From Alphaproteobacteria bacterium (GTDB lineage Bacteria > Pseudomonadota > Alphaproteobacteria > Rs-D84), in contig JAIDLK010000058.1 of the NCBI GenBank assembly GCA_029051085.1, positions 1 to 18,884 of the forward strand: DNA of 18,884 nt, given 5' to 3'. Position numbers and translations under genes: made by a program. The notes below the pieces were generated by a model. The model did no database searches and was not told the DNA's origin. It saw nothing but the letters and a program-made list of their open reading frames with translations. This document shows positions 12,418-18,884 of the stretch, piece after piece; the first letter of the stretch is position 1, and each line of letters begins with the position of its first letter.

Positions 12418-12423
12418 GTTATG

Positions 12424-12429
12424 ATTATA
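12424..12429 (-). promoter_or_regulatory. -10 element of leader RNA copy 2
   Basis: Minus-strand TATAAT, expected start near 12417, just before hairpin I. The -35 is weak (TGGAAT at 17 bp). It lies between the terminator of copy 3 and copy 2, so copy 2 can be transcribed on its own. Confidence 0.5.
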
Positions 12430-12473
12430 TATTTCTGCGGTCCCCAATTCCATAATAATATGCACCGCAAAAA

Positions 12474-12665
12474 AATATAAAAGCCGCCATGTAATACAGG
12501 GCGGGGGCTGGACTTAGTACTAGGCACAACAACATGCTATCGGCTTATTCAATATATTCACCGCTTCCAACCCCCGAAATGGGATTGGCATTTTACGCCT
12601 GCGCAGGGCGGTTGTTGAGCGAGAGTACTAATCTCGCATAATAGGTTCCCTATTACAATCGGTAC
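12474..12665 (-). ncRNA. Structured leader/attenuator RNA, copy 3 (no gene of its own)
   Basis: Hairpin I is 12638-12645 with 12649-12656. Helix II pairs 12624-12631 with 12514-12521 (8 bp) and 12611-12617 with 12527-12533 (7 bp). Hairpin III is CGCC/GGCG (12596-12599 with 12607-12610). Hairpin IV is CCAATCCC (12581-12588) with GGGGTTGG (12567-12574). The same strand, GGGGGTTGG, can pair with CCAGCCCCC at 12503-12511 with one G-U pair. Hairpin V is 12541-12543 with 12561-12563 around ATATATTGAA (12548-12557). The terminator is CCGCC/GGCGG (12484-12504), then a T-rich tract. No convincing promoter is visible upstream. It lies between the terminator of the 575-aa gene and copy 2. Confidence 0.72.
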
Positions 12666-12693
12666 CTTAACCTATTTGAGAATTCAAATCCAT

Positions 12694-12718
12694 AAAAAAA
12701 TCCCCGCCGTCGGCGGGG
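12694..12718 (-). terminator. Terminator of the 575-aa gene
   Basis: On minus, CCCCGCC, loop GAC, GGCGGGG (12702-12718), A, then T7 (12694-12700). Confidence 0.93.
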
Positions 12719-12725
12719 CAAAAGC

Positions 12726-14453
12726 TTAATCTTGATTCAATGCCGGTATCAATACCGTATCGTTATACTGTCCCAGATAACGCTTGCCGGTGGCACAATA
12801 AATCCGCGTAAGGGAATCTTTGTATTCTCGCACAGCGCTGACCCACCGGTCATCTATATCGCTTTGAGCACCCTGGTAGCCGACAAAACCACCCATGGCA
12901 CCACCGATTCCGGCGCCAGTCAAAGTACTTTTTAGACGAGCCTTGTTACTGATATCAACGATACCGCCATCTTCGGCATCAATTGTCAGCGGCCGGAAAT
13001 TATCAAGAGTATAATTCTCATCAAGAGCATATGCATTTCCATCAACGTTACGGCCCCAAACTTTGGCAGTGGGGTTATTTGCACGCCATTTGGACCAGTC
13101 GTCCGACGTCATACCGAATGCCTTGTCACTAACACCGGGGACCATTGCACGGATTGCCATACCATCCTCTAACGAGCCAACAGATATCTTTGCCCAGCCA
13201 CTATCACCTTCTTTACCCTGCGAAACTTCCTGGGTTAGCTTGTCATACTTGAAATAAGCATCAGACCGTTCCAGAATATCCCGATACTGTTCCTTTTTTA
13301 AAGTTTCCAGTGTTTTATTAGGCGCCACCTCAAGACGAATAGAACCGCTGGCAAACGATATAGGGTTACACTTTTTGCCGTCTTCATCGCACTCGATCGT
13401 ATCGCCGCTTGCGACATTATAATATGCTGTTTTGGCCGAACCGTCGGCATTCGCGTCCCATTGTTTTGTTTTAACAACACTACCCCATAGACAGCTGGTC
13501 TTGGCGCCGCCAACCTCACATTCTTCTATGCGCAGGACACTGTTGCCAGAGGCCATTATATTACCCATTACACCGCCGGCCGCCGCATTGACACCGGTAG
13601 ATAAAATAACATCACCGCCGACCTTGCCCGCATAAGAGTTACCGGCCATTATTGCCGCCCCGGACAAAGCACCGATTGCAGTGGTTTTCATCTTGTCCTT
13701 GCCTGTGCCGATAATGGAATCCGAGCCACGCTCCGCCTTGCCGGCGATATTACCGCCAATTCCACCGATTAATGCACCGGCCGCAATCTTTAGACCAGCG
13801 TTTTGTTTCTGTTCCTGGTTCATCTGAGCGACAACGTCATCCATTGTGGGCTCATGGTCCGCCGGGAATTCTATTTTACCCGCATCTTCGGTATATGAAT
13901 ATTCCGGAAAGTCAGAGATATTGCATTTTATATTGTCACCGGCGGCGATATTCGCACGTGCCAAGACCGCCTCGCCGCCACGGCCATCTGCGTTTATCGC
14001 GCGCATTTCAACAACAGCTATGCAGGTTTGGGCCCCACCACTGCCGGTGCCGGCCGTCGGTGTATCCCAGGCAAAGTCACCTTCGGGGTAAATGCGCGAA
14101 CATGATTCCAATGTCCCCATGCCTACGCGACCAACCGTTTCACCCAACGCTATTCTTTTTGCCAAATCCGCATTTGCAACACGAACCGGCAGATTTACAA
14201 TCGCACCGGTTGAATCTATGCCCGTTGTAACAGCGGCGTCCGCCATAAGGCCCGTGGGCGGCATCGAATTATCCTGAGTTTGCATGGACGCAGCCTGACC
14301 ACCAACCGTCCCCATACGCAGTCCGTTTACCTGGCTGTAAGAGTCGGCATAGCTTCGCGATAGATTTCCGACACGCACGCCGGCCGACGCAGGCGCAGAT
14401 GCCACAATTGCCGCAATCAATGCATAATACGAAAAAATCGATTTTTGTTTCAT
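12726..14453 (-). CDS. Exported glycine-zipper protein of unknown function
   Basis: A 575-aa protein with a signal peptide (MKQKSIFSYYALIAAIVASA, cleaved near PASAG). Three Gly/Ala-rich zipper-like stretches are visible: 224-246 (IAAGALIGGIGGNIAGKAE), about 258-300 (AIGALSGAAIMAGNSYAGK, then AAAGGVMGNIM) and 511-530 (LTGAGIGGAMGGFVGYQGAQ). Such stretches often insert into or associate with the outer membrane. Eight Cys occur in the mature part (118, 144, 177, 312, 321, 355, 362, 553), so disulfides are likely. The sequence between them is mostly beta-like. No family recognised. The ribosome site is weak (GAGAGA). It follows the outer-membrane barrel gene by 74 bp on the same strand, so both may belong to one surface operon, ended by the strong terminator at 12694-12718. 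Confidence 0.82.
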   Translation of the reverse strand: MKQKSIFSYYALIAAIVASAPASAGVRVGNLSRSYADSYSQVNGLRMGTVGGQAASMQTQDNSMPPTGLMADAAVTTGIDSTGAIVNLPVRVANADLAKRIALGETVGRVGMGTLESCSRIYPEGDFAWDTPTAGTGSGGAQTCIAVVEMRAINADGRGGEAVLARANIAAGDNIKCNISDFPEYSYTEDAGKIEFPADHEPTMDDVVAQMNQEQKQNAGLKIAAGALIGGIGGNIAGKAERGSDSIIGTGKDKMKTTAIGALSGAAIMAGNSYAGKVGGDVILSTGVNAAAGGVMGNIMASGNSVLRIEECEVGGAKTSCLWGSVVKTKQWDANADGSAKTAYYNVASGDTIECDEDGKKCNPISFASGSIRLEVAPNKTLETLKKEQYRDILERSDAYFKYDKLTQEVSQGKEGDSGWAKISVGSLEDGMAIRAMVPGVSDKAFGMTSDDWSKWRANNPTAKVWGRNVDGNAYALDENYTLDNFRPLTIDAEDGGIVDISNKARLKSTLTGAGIGGAMGGFVGYQGAQSDIDDRWVSAVREYKDSLTRIYCATGKRYLGQYNDTVLIPALNQD

Positions 14454-14527
14454 TCTCTCTGCCCGGTTTTATTTATAAATGGGCCGCGGCACTTCCCTGT
14501 TGTGCACGGCACATTATTATCTTGCCA

Positions 14528-15625
14528 CTAGAACTGTAATCTTATGCGAACACCGACGTCAACCATGCCGATGCGCCCGCTTTCATACCAATTCGTATAG
14601 TGGAAAACACTATCGTATGGAGCCGGTTCTTCACCCCCGGCGCCATTGCCCAGCCATTCCGTTTGGGATACGATAATACTGCCCGAAGTTTTTACCTTGC
14701 CCAGGTTGGCATAACGCGCAAAGAAATCCAGTTTTAGACCATTGTCCAGCTCTGTTGTAACACCGCCTTCAAGCATAAACGCAAACTGTTCCTCGGTACC
14801 GCCATTGTGATATGCGTAAATATCGGAAATACCGGTTAACTCGCCAGCGCCGGCATAGGCCGGTTCTTTCTCGGAATAAAACGTGTTGTCATATACCACA
14901 TAGTCGGCAATCGTATTCAAAGAAATACCGACACCGGCACCGATATAGGGACGCAACATACCGCCGGCGATATAGCCGGTAAAGCTGTCTATATTATAAT
15001 AAACATTCAACATAGTCGCATTTGCCGTGATGGCACCGCCATCGACAGTTGCCTCAACATAACCGCCGGCCCCATTAGAGGACTCGACCCGACCCGGATA
15101 TTCCAAACCGGAATAACGCAAATAAGAGAAGTCAATACGAATATCATTGTTAATCGCCGCACCAACGGATAGCTGTAAAGGAATTACCGTATCCGTGTCA
15201 AAATCGGCGTCTTTGAATGCCCCGGGGACAAAGAACGCATTCTGTTCACCGGTATAGTCCGCATGCATACTGCCCATTATTGATGCGGAATAGGCAACGG
15301 ATACACCGATATAAAGCCCGCTGTCCGCCAGACGGTCATAATCGGCCGGCTGATAATACTGGCGTCCAGCCGTGCTGGCCGTACTGCCGACACGGGGTAG
15401 CGCACCGGTTATACGCGTAGGATTAGCAGCGGTTGTATTATTATTCTGAACCGCCACAACCTGGGTGTTCGCGGGCAGCTGAACCGAATTACCCGGTAAA
15501 TATACGATTCCACCCTGGGCATTGGTTGCCTGATACGCCTGATGTGCGGGATACGCAGCCACGGCGGCGCCGTGCGCCCCCAATAAAAAGCCGAACAATG
15601 CGGCGGGAAAGCCGATTTTTTTCAT
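14528..15625 (-). CDS. Outer-membrane beta-barrel protein
   Basis: A 365-aa protein with a signal peptide (MKKIGFPAALFGFLLGAHGA, cleaved near AVAA). About 80 residues, Gln/Asn/Thr-rich, separate it from the barrel, which opens with SGLYIGVSVAYSASIMGS. Alternating aromatic/hydrophobic strands follow, such as NDIRIDFSYLRYSGLEY, YIGAGVGISLNTIADY and GLKLDFFARYANLG, and the protein ends VDVGVRIRLQF. A terminal Phe after alternating hydrophobics is the outer-membrane assembly signal read by BamA. The pattern resembles the Omp31/Msp4-type surface antigens of host-associated Alphaproteobacteria. Ligand or adhesion role unknown. It has its own promoter (15652-15679). Confidence 0.85.
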   Translation of the reverse strand: MKKIGFPAALFGFLLGAHGAAVAAYPAHQAYQATNAQGGIVYLPGNSVQLPANTQVVAVQNNNTTAANPTRITGALPRVGSTASTAGRQYYQPADYDRLADSGLYIGVSVAYSASIMGSMHADYTGEQNAFFVPGAFKDADFDTDTVIPLQLSVGAAINNDIRIDFSYLRYSGLEYPGRVESSNGAGGYVEATVDGGAITANATMLNVYYNIDSFTGYIAGGMLRPYIGAGVGISLNTIADYVVYDNTFYSEKEPAYAGAGELTGISDIYAYHNGGTEEQFAFMLEGGVTTELDNGLKLDFFARYANLGKVKTSGSIIVSQTEWLGNGAGGEEPAPYDSVFHYTNWYESGRIGMVDVGVRIRLQF

Positions 15626-15651
15626 AATATGTCTCTATTCCTTTGTGATGT

Positions 15652-15679
15652 ATTATACCACAAAAAGAGTTAATCGCAA
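15652..15679 (-). promoter_or_regulatory. Promoter of the 365-aa barrel gene
   Basis: Minus-strand -35 TTGCGA (15674-15679), 16-bp spacer, -10 TATAAT (15652-15657) with extended -10 TGG. Shares TTTGTGGTATAATAC with the MuF-lysozyme promoter. Confidence 0.75.
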
Positions 15680-15685
15680 AATATT

Positions 15686-15709
15686 AAAAAGGGCCCCTGG
15701 CGGGGGCCC
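15686..15709 (-). terminator. Terminator of the 389-aa outer-membrane protein gene
   Basis: On minus, GGGCCCC, loop CGCCA, GGGGCCC (15691-15709), then T5 (15686-15690). Confidence 0.92.
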
Positions 15710-15741
15710 AATGTGTCCAATATTTGTTGTTATTGTTCAAT

Positions 15742-16911
15742 TTAGAACTTAAAGTTCACGCGAACACCCATTTCCGCCTTTACGTCCGTACCATTCTGGG
15801 AACGTTCGTGTGCGTTGTCGAATGTATATTCACCATATACCGCAACCTGGGCATGGTCTGTGAACTGGTGCGCAACAGATAAACCGACGATATACGCATC
15901 AAAACCATCGTTCATATCAGACAATTTGTCTTCCAGCGCAGCCTTTACCGCGGCCAATTCCGGAGAAACTTTGGTCGTGATTTTTTCTATACCCTGGTCG
16001 GCATGATGTTCATAACGGAACCAAGCACCGGTCGACCATTTTGAGGTCCACTGATAAAACGCGTTCAGGCCGGCGTTAACCTCTGTTGTGGATTTGAATT
16101 CCGCCGCAACCTCGGCCGGCGCACCCATTGATGCCAAAACCAAAGCCGTTGAATAACCCGGCAAAATCGGAGCATTGCTGCCCGCGATGCGGATACGGCT
16201 GTTGTCATCACCAAATGTACGCAATACTTCGACAAACGCCGATGTAGTTAATTTATCCCAAACCTTACCAACCTTGGTACCGACATGGAATCCCCACATA
16301 CCGTTGGAATAGTTGTCATAATCGATTACACCGGAGGCATTTAACAAAGAATTGCCCAAGGCCAATTTGGCAGCCTGGTCCAAGGTCATTTGGCCCGCCA
16401 TAACAGCCGGTGTCAATTGTGCCATTGTTGCCTGAGACGTAGCAGCATCACCGGCAATATTATACTGTCCGCGCATTTCACCAATGCCACCCAGATGCAG
16501 GTCACCATAAATATCCCATACAAAACCGTTGTACAGATTCAGCAAACGATATGTCAAGCCCAGACGACCGGCAGACAAACCAGTGCGCTGAATATCATCG
16601 TCGTGTGTGTACTGAACGGAAAAATGCGCCGCCAAGCGGTCGGTAATACCAATACCCATTTCTTCCTGAATACGGATAATCGGGAACTCGGTGGCACCAT
16701 CGTGATGCTTGTCCTTGTGCGCTTCGGAATCGTCGGCCACTTTCAACATCAGGCCGTTCGACAATTTAGAATAGAACACGCGTGCACCCGGCATATACAA
16801 CGGGTTTTCCATATTTGTGTTCAATGTGTTATACGGAACCGGAATGGTATCCGCGACCGCTGGCGTCGCCAGTATAGTGGTGGCCAAAGCCAGCTTTAAA
16901 GTTTTTTTCAT
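15742..16911 (-). CDS. Outer-membrane beta-barrel, porin-like protein
   Basis: A 389-aa protein with a clean signal peptide (MKKTLKLALATTILATPAVA, cleaved before DTIP). Barrel-type strands alternate throughout, for example RLAAHFSVQYTHDDD, GLNAFYQWTSKWSTGAWFRY and AQVAVYGEYTFDNAHE, and the protein ends AEMGVRVNFKF with a terminal Phe. Two Ala/Leu-rich segments (AQLTPAVMAGQMTLDQAAKL and SPELAAVKAALEDKLSDM) look like long loops, helical rather than beta. A charged HKDKHHDG stretch lies early in the mature protein. The start is 16911, with AAGGAG 8-9 bases upstream; the open frame to 17040 lacks a signal peptide. Probably a porin or an outer-membrane channel; substrate not evident. Confidence 0.85.
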   Translation of the reverse strand: MKKTLKLALATTILATPAVADTIPVPYNTLNTNMENPLYMPGARVFYSKLSNGLMLKVADDSEAHKDKHHDGATEFPIIRIQEEMGIGITDRLAAHFSVQYTHDDDIQRTGLSAGRLGLTYRLLNLYNGFVWDIYGDLHLGGIGEMRGQYNIAGDAATSQATMAQLTPAVMAGQMTLDQAAKLALGNSLLNASGVIDYDNYSNGMWGFHVGTKVGKVWDKLTTSAFVEVLRTFGDDNSRIRIAGSNAPILPGYSTALVLASMGAPAEVAAEFKSTTEVNAGLNAFYQWTSKWSTGAWFRYEHHADQGIEKITTKVSPELAAVKAALEDKLSDMNDGFDAYIVGLSVAHQFTDHAQVAVYGEYTFDNAHERSQNGTDVKAEMGVRVNFKF

Positions 16912-17084
16912 CAGTATAACTCCTTGCTCTTTGATGAAATCCACAGCCCCCATTATTGGCAAGACCGGGGTCCATATCCACACCCGCCCATTCTTGGCAA
17001 CAGGTGCGTTTTTTTGACACGAACAGGAATATGTTGACACCCAATGGGAATAAAGTCAAAAGAAAGATTTCCTTGACAAAGGCC

Positions 17085-17113
17085 TTGAAAAGACCTATGC
17101 CCCGCCCTATATA
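17085..17113 (+). promoter_or_regulatory. Promoter for the 175-aa gene
   Basis: -35 TTGAAA (17085-17090), 17-bp spacer, -10 TATATA (17108-17113), with TATAAT overlapping at 17112-17117. A consensus TTGACA at 17073-17078 is a second possible -35, but too far from TATAAT. The start is expected near 17120. Confidence 0.6.
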
Positions 17114-17141
17114 TAATATGAATGGGCAAAGAGGTGACAAA

Positions 17142-17669
17142 ATGAATGCGGATTTACAAAATAATATGGCAATATTAATGGGCGAGACAGGCCGACAGAA
17201 TTCCCCACAGCTGAGCGCGGAGACCAAACAAAAACTGTCAAATGCGTACTTTGATTTATTCTTTGGCTTGGCGGGCGCAAACTGGGGCAGAGCCGACAAA
17301 ACACTGGGGGCCGCATGGTACGAGGCCTTGTCACAAATAAAAGCAATGATTGCCGCAAAAGACAAATCCAACCCGGCCGCAATGTACTTAAATCAAATAT
17401 TTGCCGCACATAACGCCAAATGGTCCCAGATTATCATGACAAACCCAAACAGTGATAAAAAATTGGAAATCGACTCCCAAGACCGCAAAAAGTGGTCGGC
17501 GGATTGCGCCAAGAAAATAGGCGACGCGATGGGCGCAATAAATTCGACAGTGGCACAATATAAGCAAAAAGACATGCCCCGCCAAGCGACAAATCCACTG
17601 TCACAGCAGCAGATTCAGAAAAAAATACTGATGTTTATGGCAGCCCAGAAAAATATAAAATCCGCATAA
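17142..17669 (+). CDS. Cytosolic protein of unknown function, 175 aa
   Basis: No signal peptide and no membrane segment. The protein is mostly helical and rich in Ala, Asn, Gln and Lys. Features include an aromatic block SNAYFDLFFGLAGANWGR (33-50), conserved-looking Trp at 48, 59, 94 and 118, and a Gln-rich C-terminal part (NPLSQQQIQKK). The start at 17142 has GAGG 7 bases upstream and lies just downstream of the promoter. The open frame reaches back to 16956, but that part would precede the transcription start. Family not recognised. Single-gene unit between divergent outer-membrane and convergent Cys-rich genes. Confidence 0.8.
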   Translation: MNADLQNNMAILMGETGRQNSPQLSAETKQKLSNAYFDLFFGLAGANWGRADKTLGAAWYEALSQIKAMIAAKDKSNPAAMYLNQIFAAHNAKWSQIIMTNPNSDKKLEIDSQDRKKWSADCAKKIGDAMGAINSTVAQYKQKDMPRQATNPLSQQQIQKKILMFMAAQKNIKSA

Positions 17670-17670
17670 A

Positions 17671-17692
17671 AAAAGCGCCGAATGGCGCTTTT
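17671..17692. terminator. Bidirectional terminator
   Basis: AAAAGCGCC (17671-17679), loop GAAT, GGCGCTTTT (17684-17692). Shared by the 175-aa gene and the convergent Cys-rich gene ending at 17695. Confidence 0.92.
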
Positions 17693-17694
17693 CT

Positions 17695-18354
17695 TTACGG
17701 CAAAGTCAAATCCGGAATAATTGGATTAAGCTCCGAATCCCGAGAATAATAACAAGGCTCTGTATAATCATAATTACCGGTTGTATCCGCACCTTCGTTT
17801 ACAAAACATTGTGTTATCCCAATACTGCCCGCATTACTGCCGCCCAAAAATCCGCCATCATTGGGGCATCTGGTGCAATTTGAAGCACTGATGCCACTGC
17901 CATAATATCCGGCCTTGCAACGATAACTGTTCGTCGCCTTGCATGTGCCGCAATCACAGCTGCGCTTGACCATAACCTCTCTTCTAGTGTCATAAGATGT
18001 CCACGTAGTATCACTGACGCAATCATCGCATGGGGGACAACATACGTTTATAGTTGGCCGATTGCTAACATTGGAACAAGCATCGACTGCCTTTGTTGAC
18101 AGGGTATATCCCGACGGACATGATGTACAAGAATTGTATACTTGCCAAATACCAATATGCCCCGCGCTGCTCTTTTCGCGGTAGCAGACTTTATTTCCAG
18201 CCTTACACGCATCCTTTGTAATCGACGACCCTTCACTTATACATAAGGATGCATTTCTAGATTCACATGTATAAGTTGCCGCCACGCCAGCCGAGTCCCC
18301 GGCAAAAATATTTACAGCAAAGAATGCAGACATTACAAAAATTCTGAAATTCAT
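17695..18354 (-). CDS. Exported Cys-rich protein, 19 cysteines, behind leader RNA copy 4
   Basis: A 219-aa protein with a signal peptide (MNFRIFVMSAFFAVNIFAGD, cleaved near GVAA). The mature part has 19 Cys, often in CxxC pairs: CTSCPSGYTL (76-85), CCPPCDDC (105-112), CDCGTC (133-138), CKAGYYGSG (146-154) and CTRCP (160-164). CPSGYTL and CKAGYYGSG...C resemble the small disulfide-rich modules of EGF/TNFR-like repeat proteins, so this is probably an extracellular or surface protein held by many disulfides. It needs an oxidative export route although the genes at 3-807 suggest an anaerobe. AGGGAG lies about 10 bases before the ATG. The terminator of leader copy 4 ends 26 bp upstream. Confidence 0.85.
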   Translation of the reverse strand: MNFRIFVMSAFFAVNIFAGDSAGVAATYTCESRNASLCISEGSSITKDACKAGNKVCYREKSSAGHIGIWQVYNSCTSCPSGYTLSTKAVDACSNVSNRPTINVCCPPCDDCVSDTTWTSYDTRREVMVKRSCDCGTCKATNSYRCKAGYYGSGISASNCTRCPNDGGFLGGSNAGSIGITQCFVNEGADTTGNYDYTEPCYYSRDSELNPIIPDLTLP

Positions 18355-18380
18355 AGTTTGTTTTCTCCCTTTTTGGCTAT

Positions 18381-18592
18381 AAAAATCGTGGCCACCAAAT
18401 TTTTGGAGGCCGGGGAGTTAGCAAATCTATCGTTGAAAGATTCCGTTGTTTTCAATATATGACAAACGGCCCCCCGACCAAGTCAGGGAAAACATCGGCG
18501 CGAAAAAGCACCGAAACATCAGATTAACGATGCTTTCCGCACCGCAACGATAAGGCTTGCTACAGCCCCGAATACGCACTGCTGCGCATTCA
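18381..18592 (-). ncRNA. Structured leader/attenuator RNA, copy 4
   Basis: Hairpin I is GAAT-CGCA with TGCG-ATTC (18570-18578 with 18583-18591). Helix II pairs 18557-18562 with 18419-18424 (6 bp) and 18545-18552 with 18428-18435 (8 bp). The interior is about 30 nt longer than in the other copies and holds a CATC/GATG hairpin (18517-18532). Hairpin IV is CCCTGAC (18482-18488) with GTCGGGG (18472-18478); its GGTCGGGG strand can pair with CCCCGGCC at 18408-18415, with one G-U. Hairpin V is 18443-18449 with 18462-18469 around ATATATTGAA (18451-18460). The terminator is GGCC-x-CC/GG-x-GGCC (18390-18411), then ACGA and T5. It precedes the 219-aa Cys-rich gene. Confidence 0.75.
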
Positions 18593-18598
18593 TGTAGG

Positions 18599-18627
18599 AT
18601 TATAAATCACTTTTAAAATTTTTACAA
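18599..18627 (-). promoter_or_regulatory. Promoter of leader RNA copy 4
   Basis: Minus strand -35 TTGTAA (18622-18627), 17-bp spacer, consensus -10 TATAAT (18599-18604). The expected start near 18592 coincides with the 5' edge of hairpin I. Confidence 0.8.
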
Positions 18628-18629
18628 AC

Positions 18630-18653
18630 AAAAAACCGCAGATACTCCTGCGG
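18630..18653 (-). terminator. Terminator of the PLD-like gene
   Basis: On minus, CCGCAG, loop GAGTAT, CTGCGG (18636-18653), then T6. It separates the PLD-like gene from the leader copy 4 promoter. Confidence 0.9.
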
Positions 18654-18884
18654 TCACCGGCGTGCAAATTTACCCCCGTATAAATCCCACAAATATTTAA
18701 ACTGGTTCGTAAATTCTTTGTTTTGTTCCGGAAAAAACATACAGTTTTCCGCATTTGATTTCGTCGCAGACGATGTCCAGTTGTACGAGCCCGTCTCTAT
18801 ATCACGCCTGTCAAATATCGCAAATTTATTATGCATGATTTTATGCCGTTTATTCAGCACAACCGGAATACCGGCGTCCTGAAT
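18654..18884 (-). CDS. Phospholipase-D-like nuclease, C-terminal part (partial)
   Basis: The frame is open to the window edge and encodes 76 residues. IPVVLNKRHKIMHNKFAIFD contains the PLD HKD motif (His-x-Lys-x4-Asp: HNKFAIFD), followed by TGSYNWTSSATKSNAEN, the usual GS-x-N-W strand and Asn-rich end of the family. NCMFF and an acidic/aromatic helix close the protein. Small bacterial members with one HKD motif (Nuc/EndA type) act as dimeric, metal-independent endonucleases and are often secreted. The N-terminus, and any signal peptide, lies outside the window. Single-copy HKD use and nuclease activity are inferred. Confidence 0.85.
   Translation of the reverse strand: MQDAGIPVVLNKRHKIMHNKFAIFDRRDIETGSYNWTSSATKSNAENCMFFPEQNKEFTNQFKYLWDLYGGKFARR

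Noticed and set aside
13772..14277. Plus-strand open frames opposite the 575-aa gene
   Set aside because: The composition is that of an antisense shadow, with no promoter or ribosome site. The minus frame has a signal peptide and terminator.
6989..18592. The four ATATATTGAA elements as a CRISPR array, integron attC sites or IS termini
   Set aside because: There are no short regular repeats with spacers, no integrase, transposase or cas genes, and no target-site duplications; the similarity is structural rather than in primary sequence.

Overview
The window looks like the chromosome of an anaerobic, host-associated Gram-negative bacterium, most likely one of the gut or rumen Alphaproteobacteria-like lineages known only from metagenomes. 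The signs are an anaerobic ribonucleotide reductase system (NrdD tail plus NrdG activase), a small 2[4Fe-4S] ferredoxin, two outer-membrane beta-barrel proteins ending in Phe, Lgt, a tRNA-Ser with encoded CCA, and a short HTH protein that resembles the N-terminal half of alphaproteobacterial S24-type repressors. The lineage call is inferred from family resemblance, not from a marker tree. Genes are short, compact and mostly followed by clean intrinsic terminators, so operon limits are easy to read.

Layout. 1-832: end of nrdD and complete nrdG. 846-1994: divergent pair of an HTH regulator and an unknown 237-aa protein, with a perfect 15-bp inverted repeat between them. 2028-3937: single-chain glycyl-tRNA synthetase and a small membrane protein. 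3952-5689: a two-TM membrane protein and an HD-domain phosphohydrolase. 5724-9339: an accessory block on the minus strand. It holds a MuF-like/GH24 lysozyme fusion, a candidate lipoprotein partner, a duplicated MuF fragment, and three small secreted Cys-rich proteins behind a structured leader RNA. 9437-11917: tRNA-Ser, lgt, two tiny genes, a Bax-inhibitor-1/YccA protein and a ferredoxin. 11915-12718: a 92-aa gene behind two tandem leader RNAs. 12726-16911: a secreted glycine-zipper protein and two outer-membrane proteins. 17142-18354: an unknown 175-aa protein and a 219-aa secreted protein with 19 Cys, the latter behind a fourth leader RNA. 18654-18884: C-terminal part of a phospholipase-D-like nuclease.

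The most notable content is a four-copy structured RNA, all on the minus strand, at about 6989-7165, 12219-12417, 12474-12665 and 18381-18592. Each copy has a 5' hairpin, a long-range two-part helix whose sequence differs in every copy but whose complementarity is kept, a hairpin whose 3' strand can also pair with sequence next to the terminator, a hairpin loop carrying the box ATATATTGAA, and a terminal Rho-independent terminator. Three copies end 25-31 nt before the start codon of a gene. Two have a well-spaced promoter directly upstream, and a third has a good -10. They look like a family of pseudoknot-forming attenuator leaders, or a multicopy sRNA family, and I do not recognise them as any described class. 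A second candidate system is the MuF-lysozyme gene with its downstream putative lipoprotein, which could be an effector-immunity pair and has two intrinsic terminators between promoter and gene.
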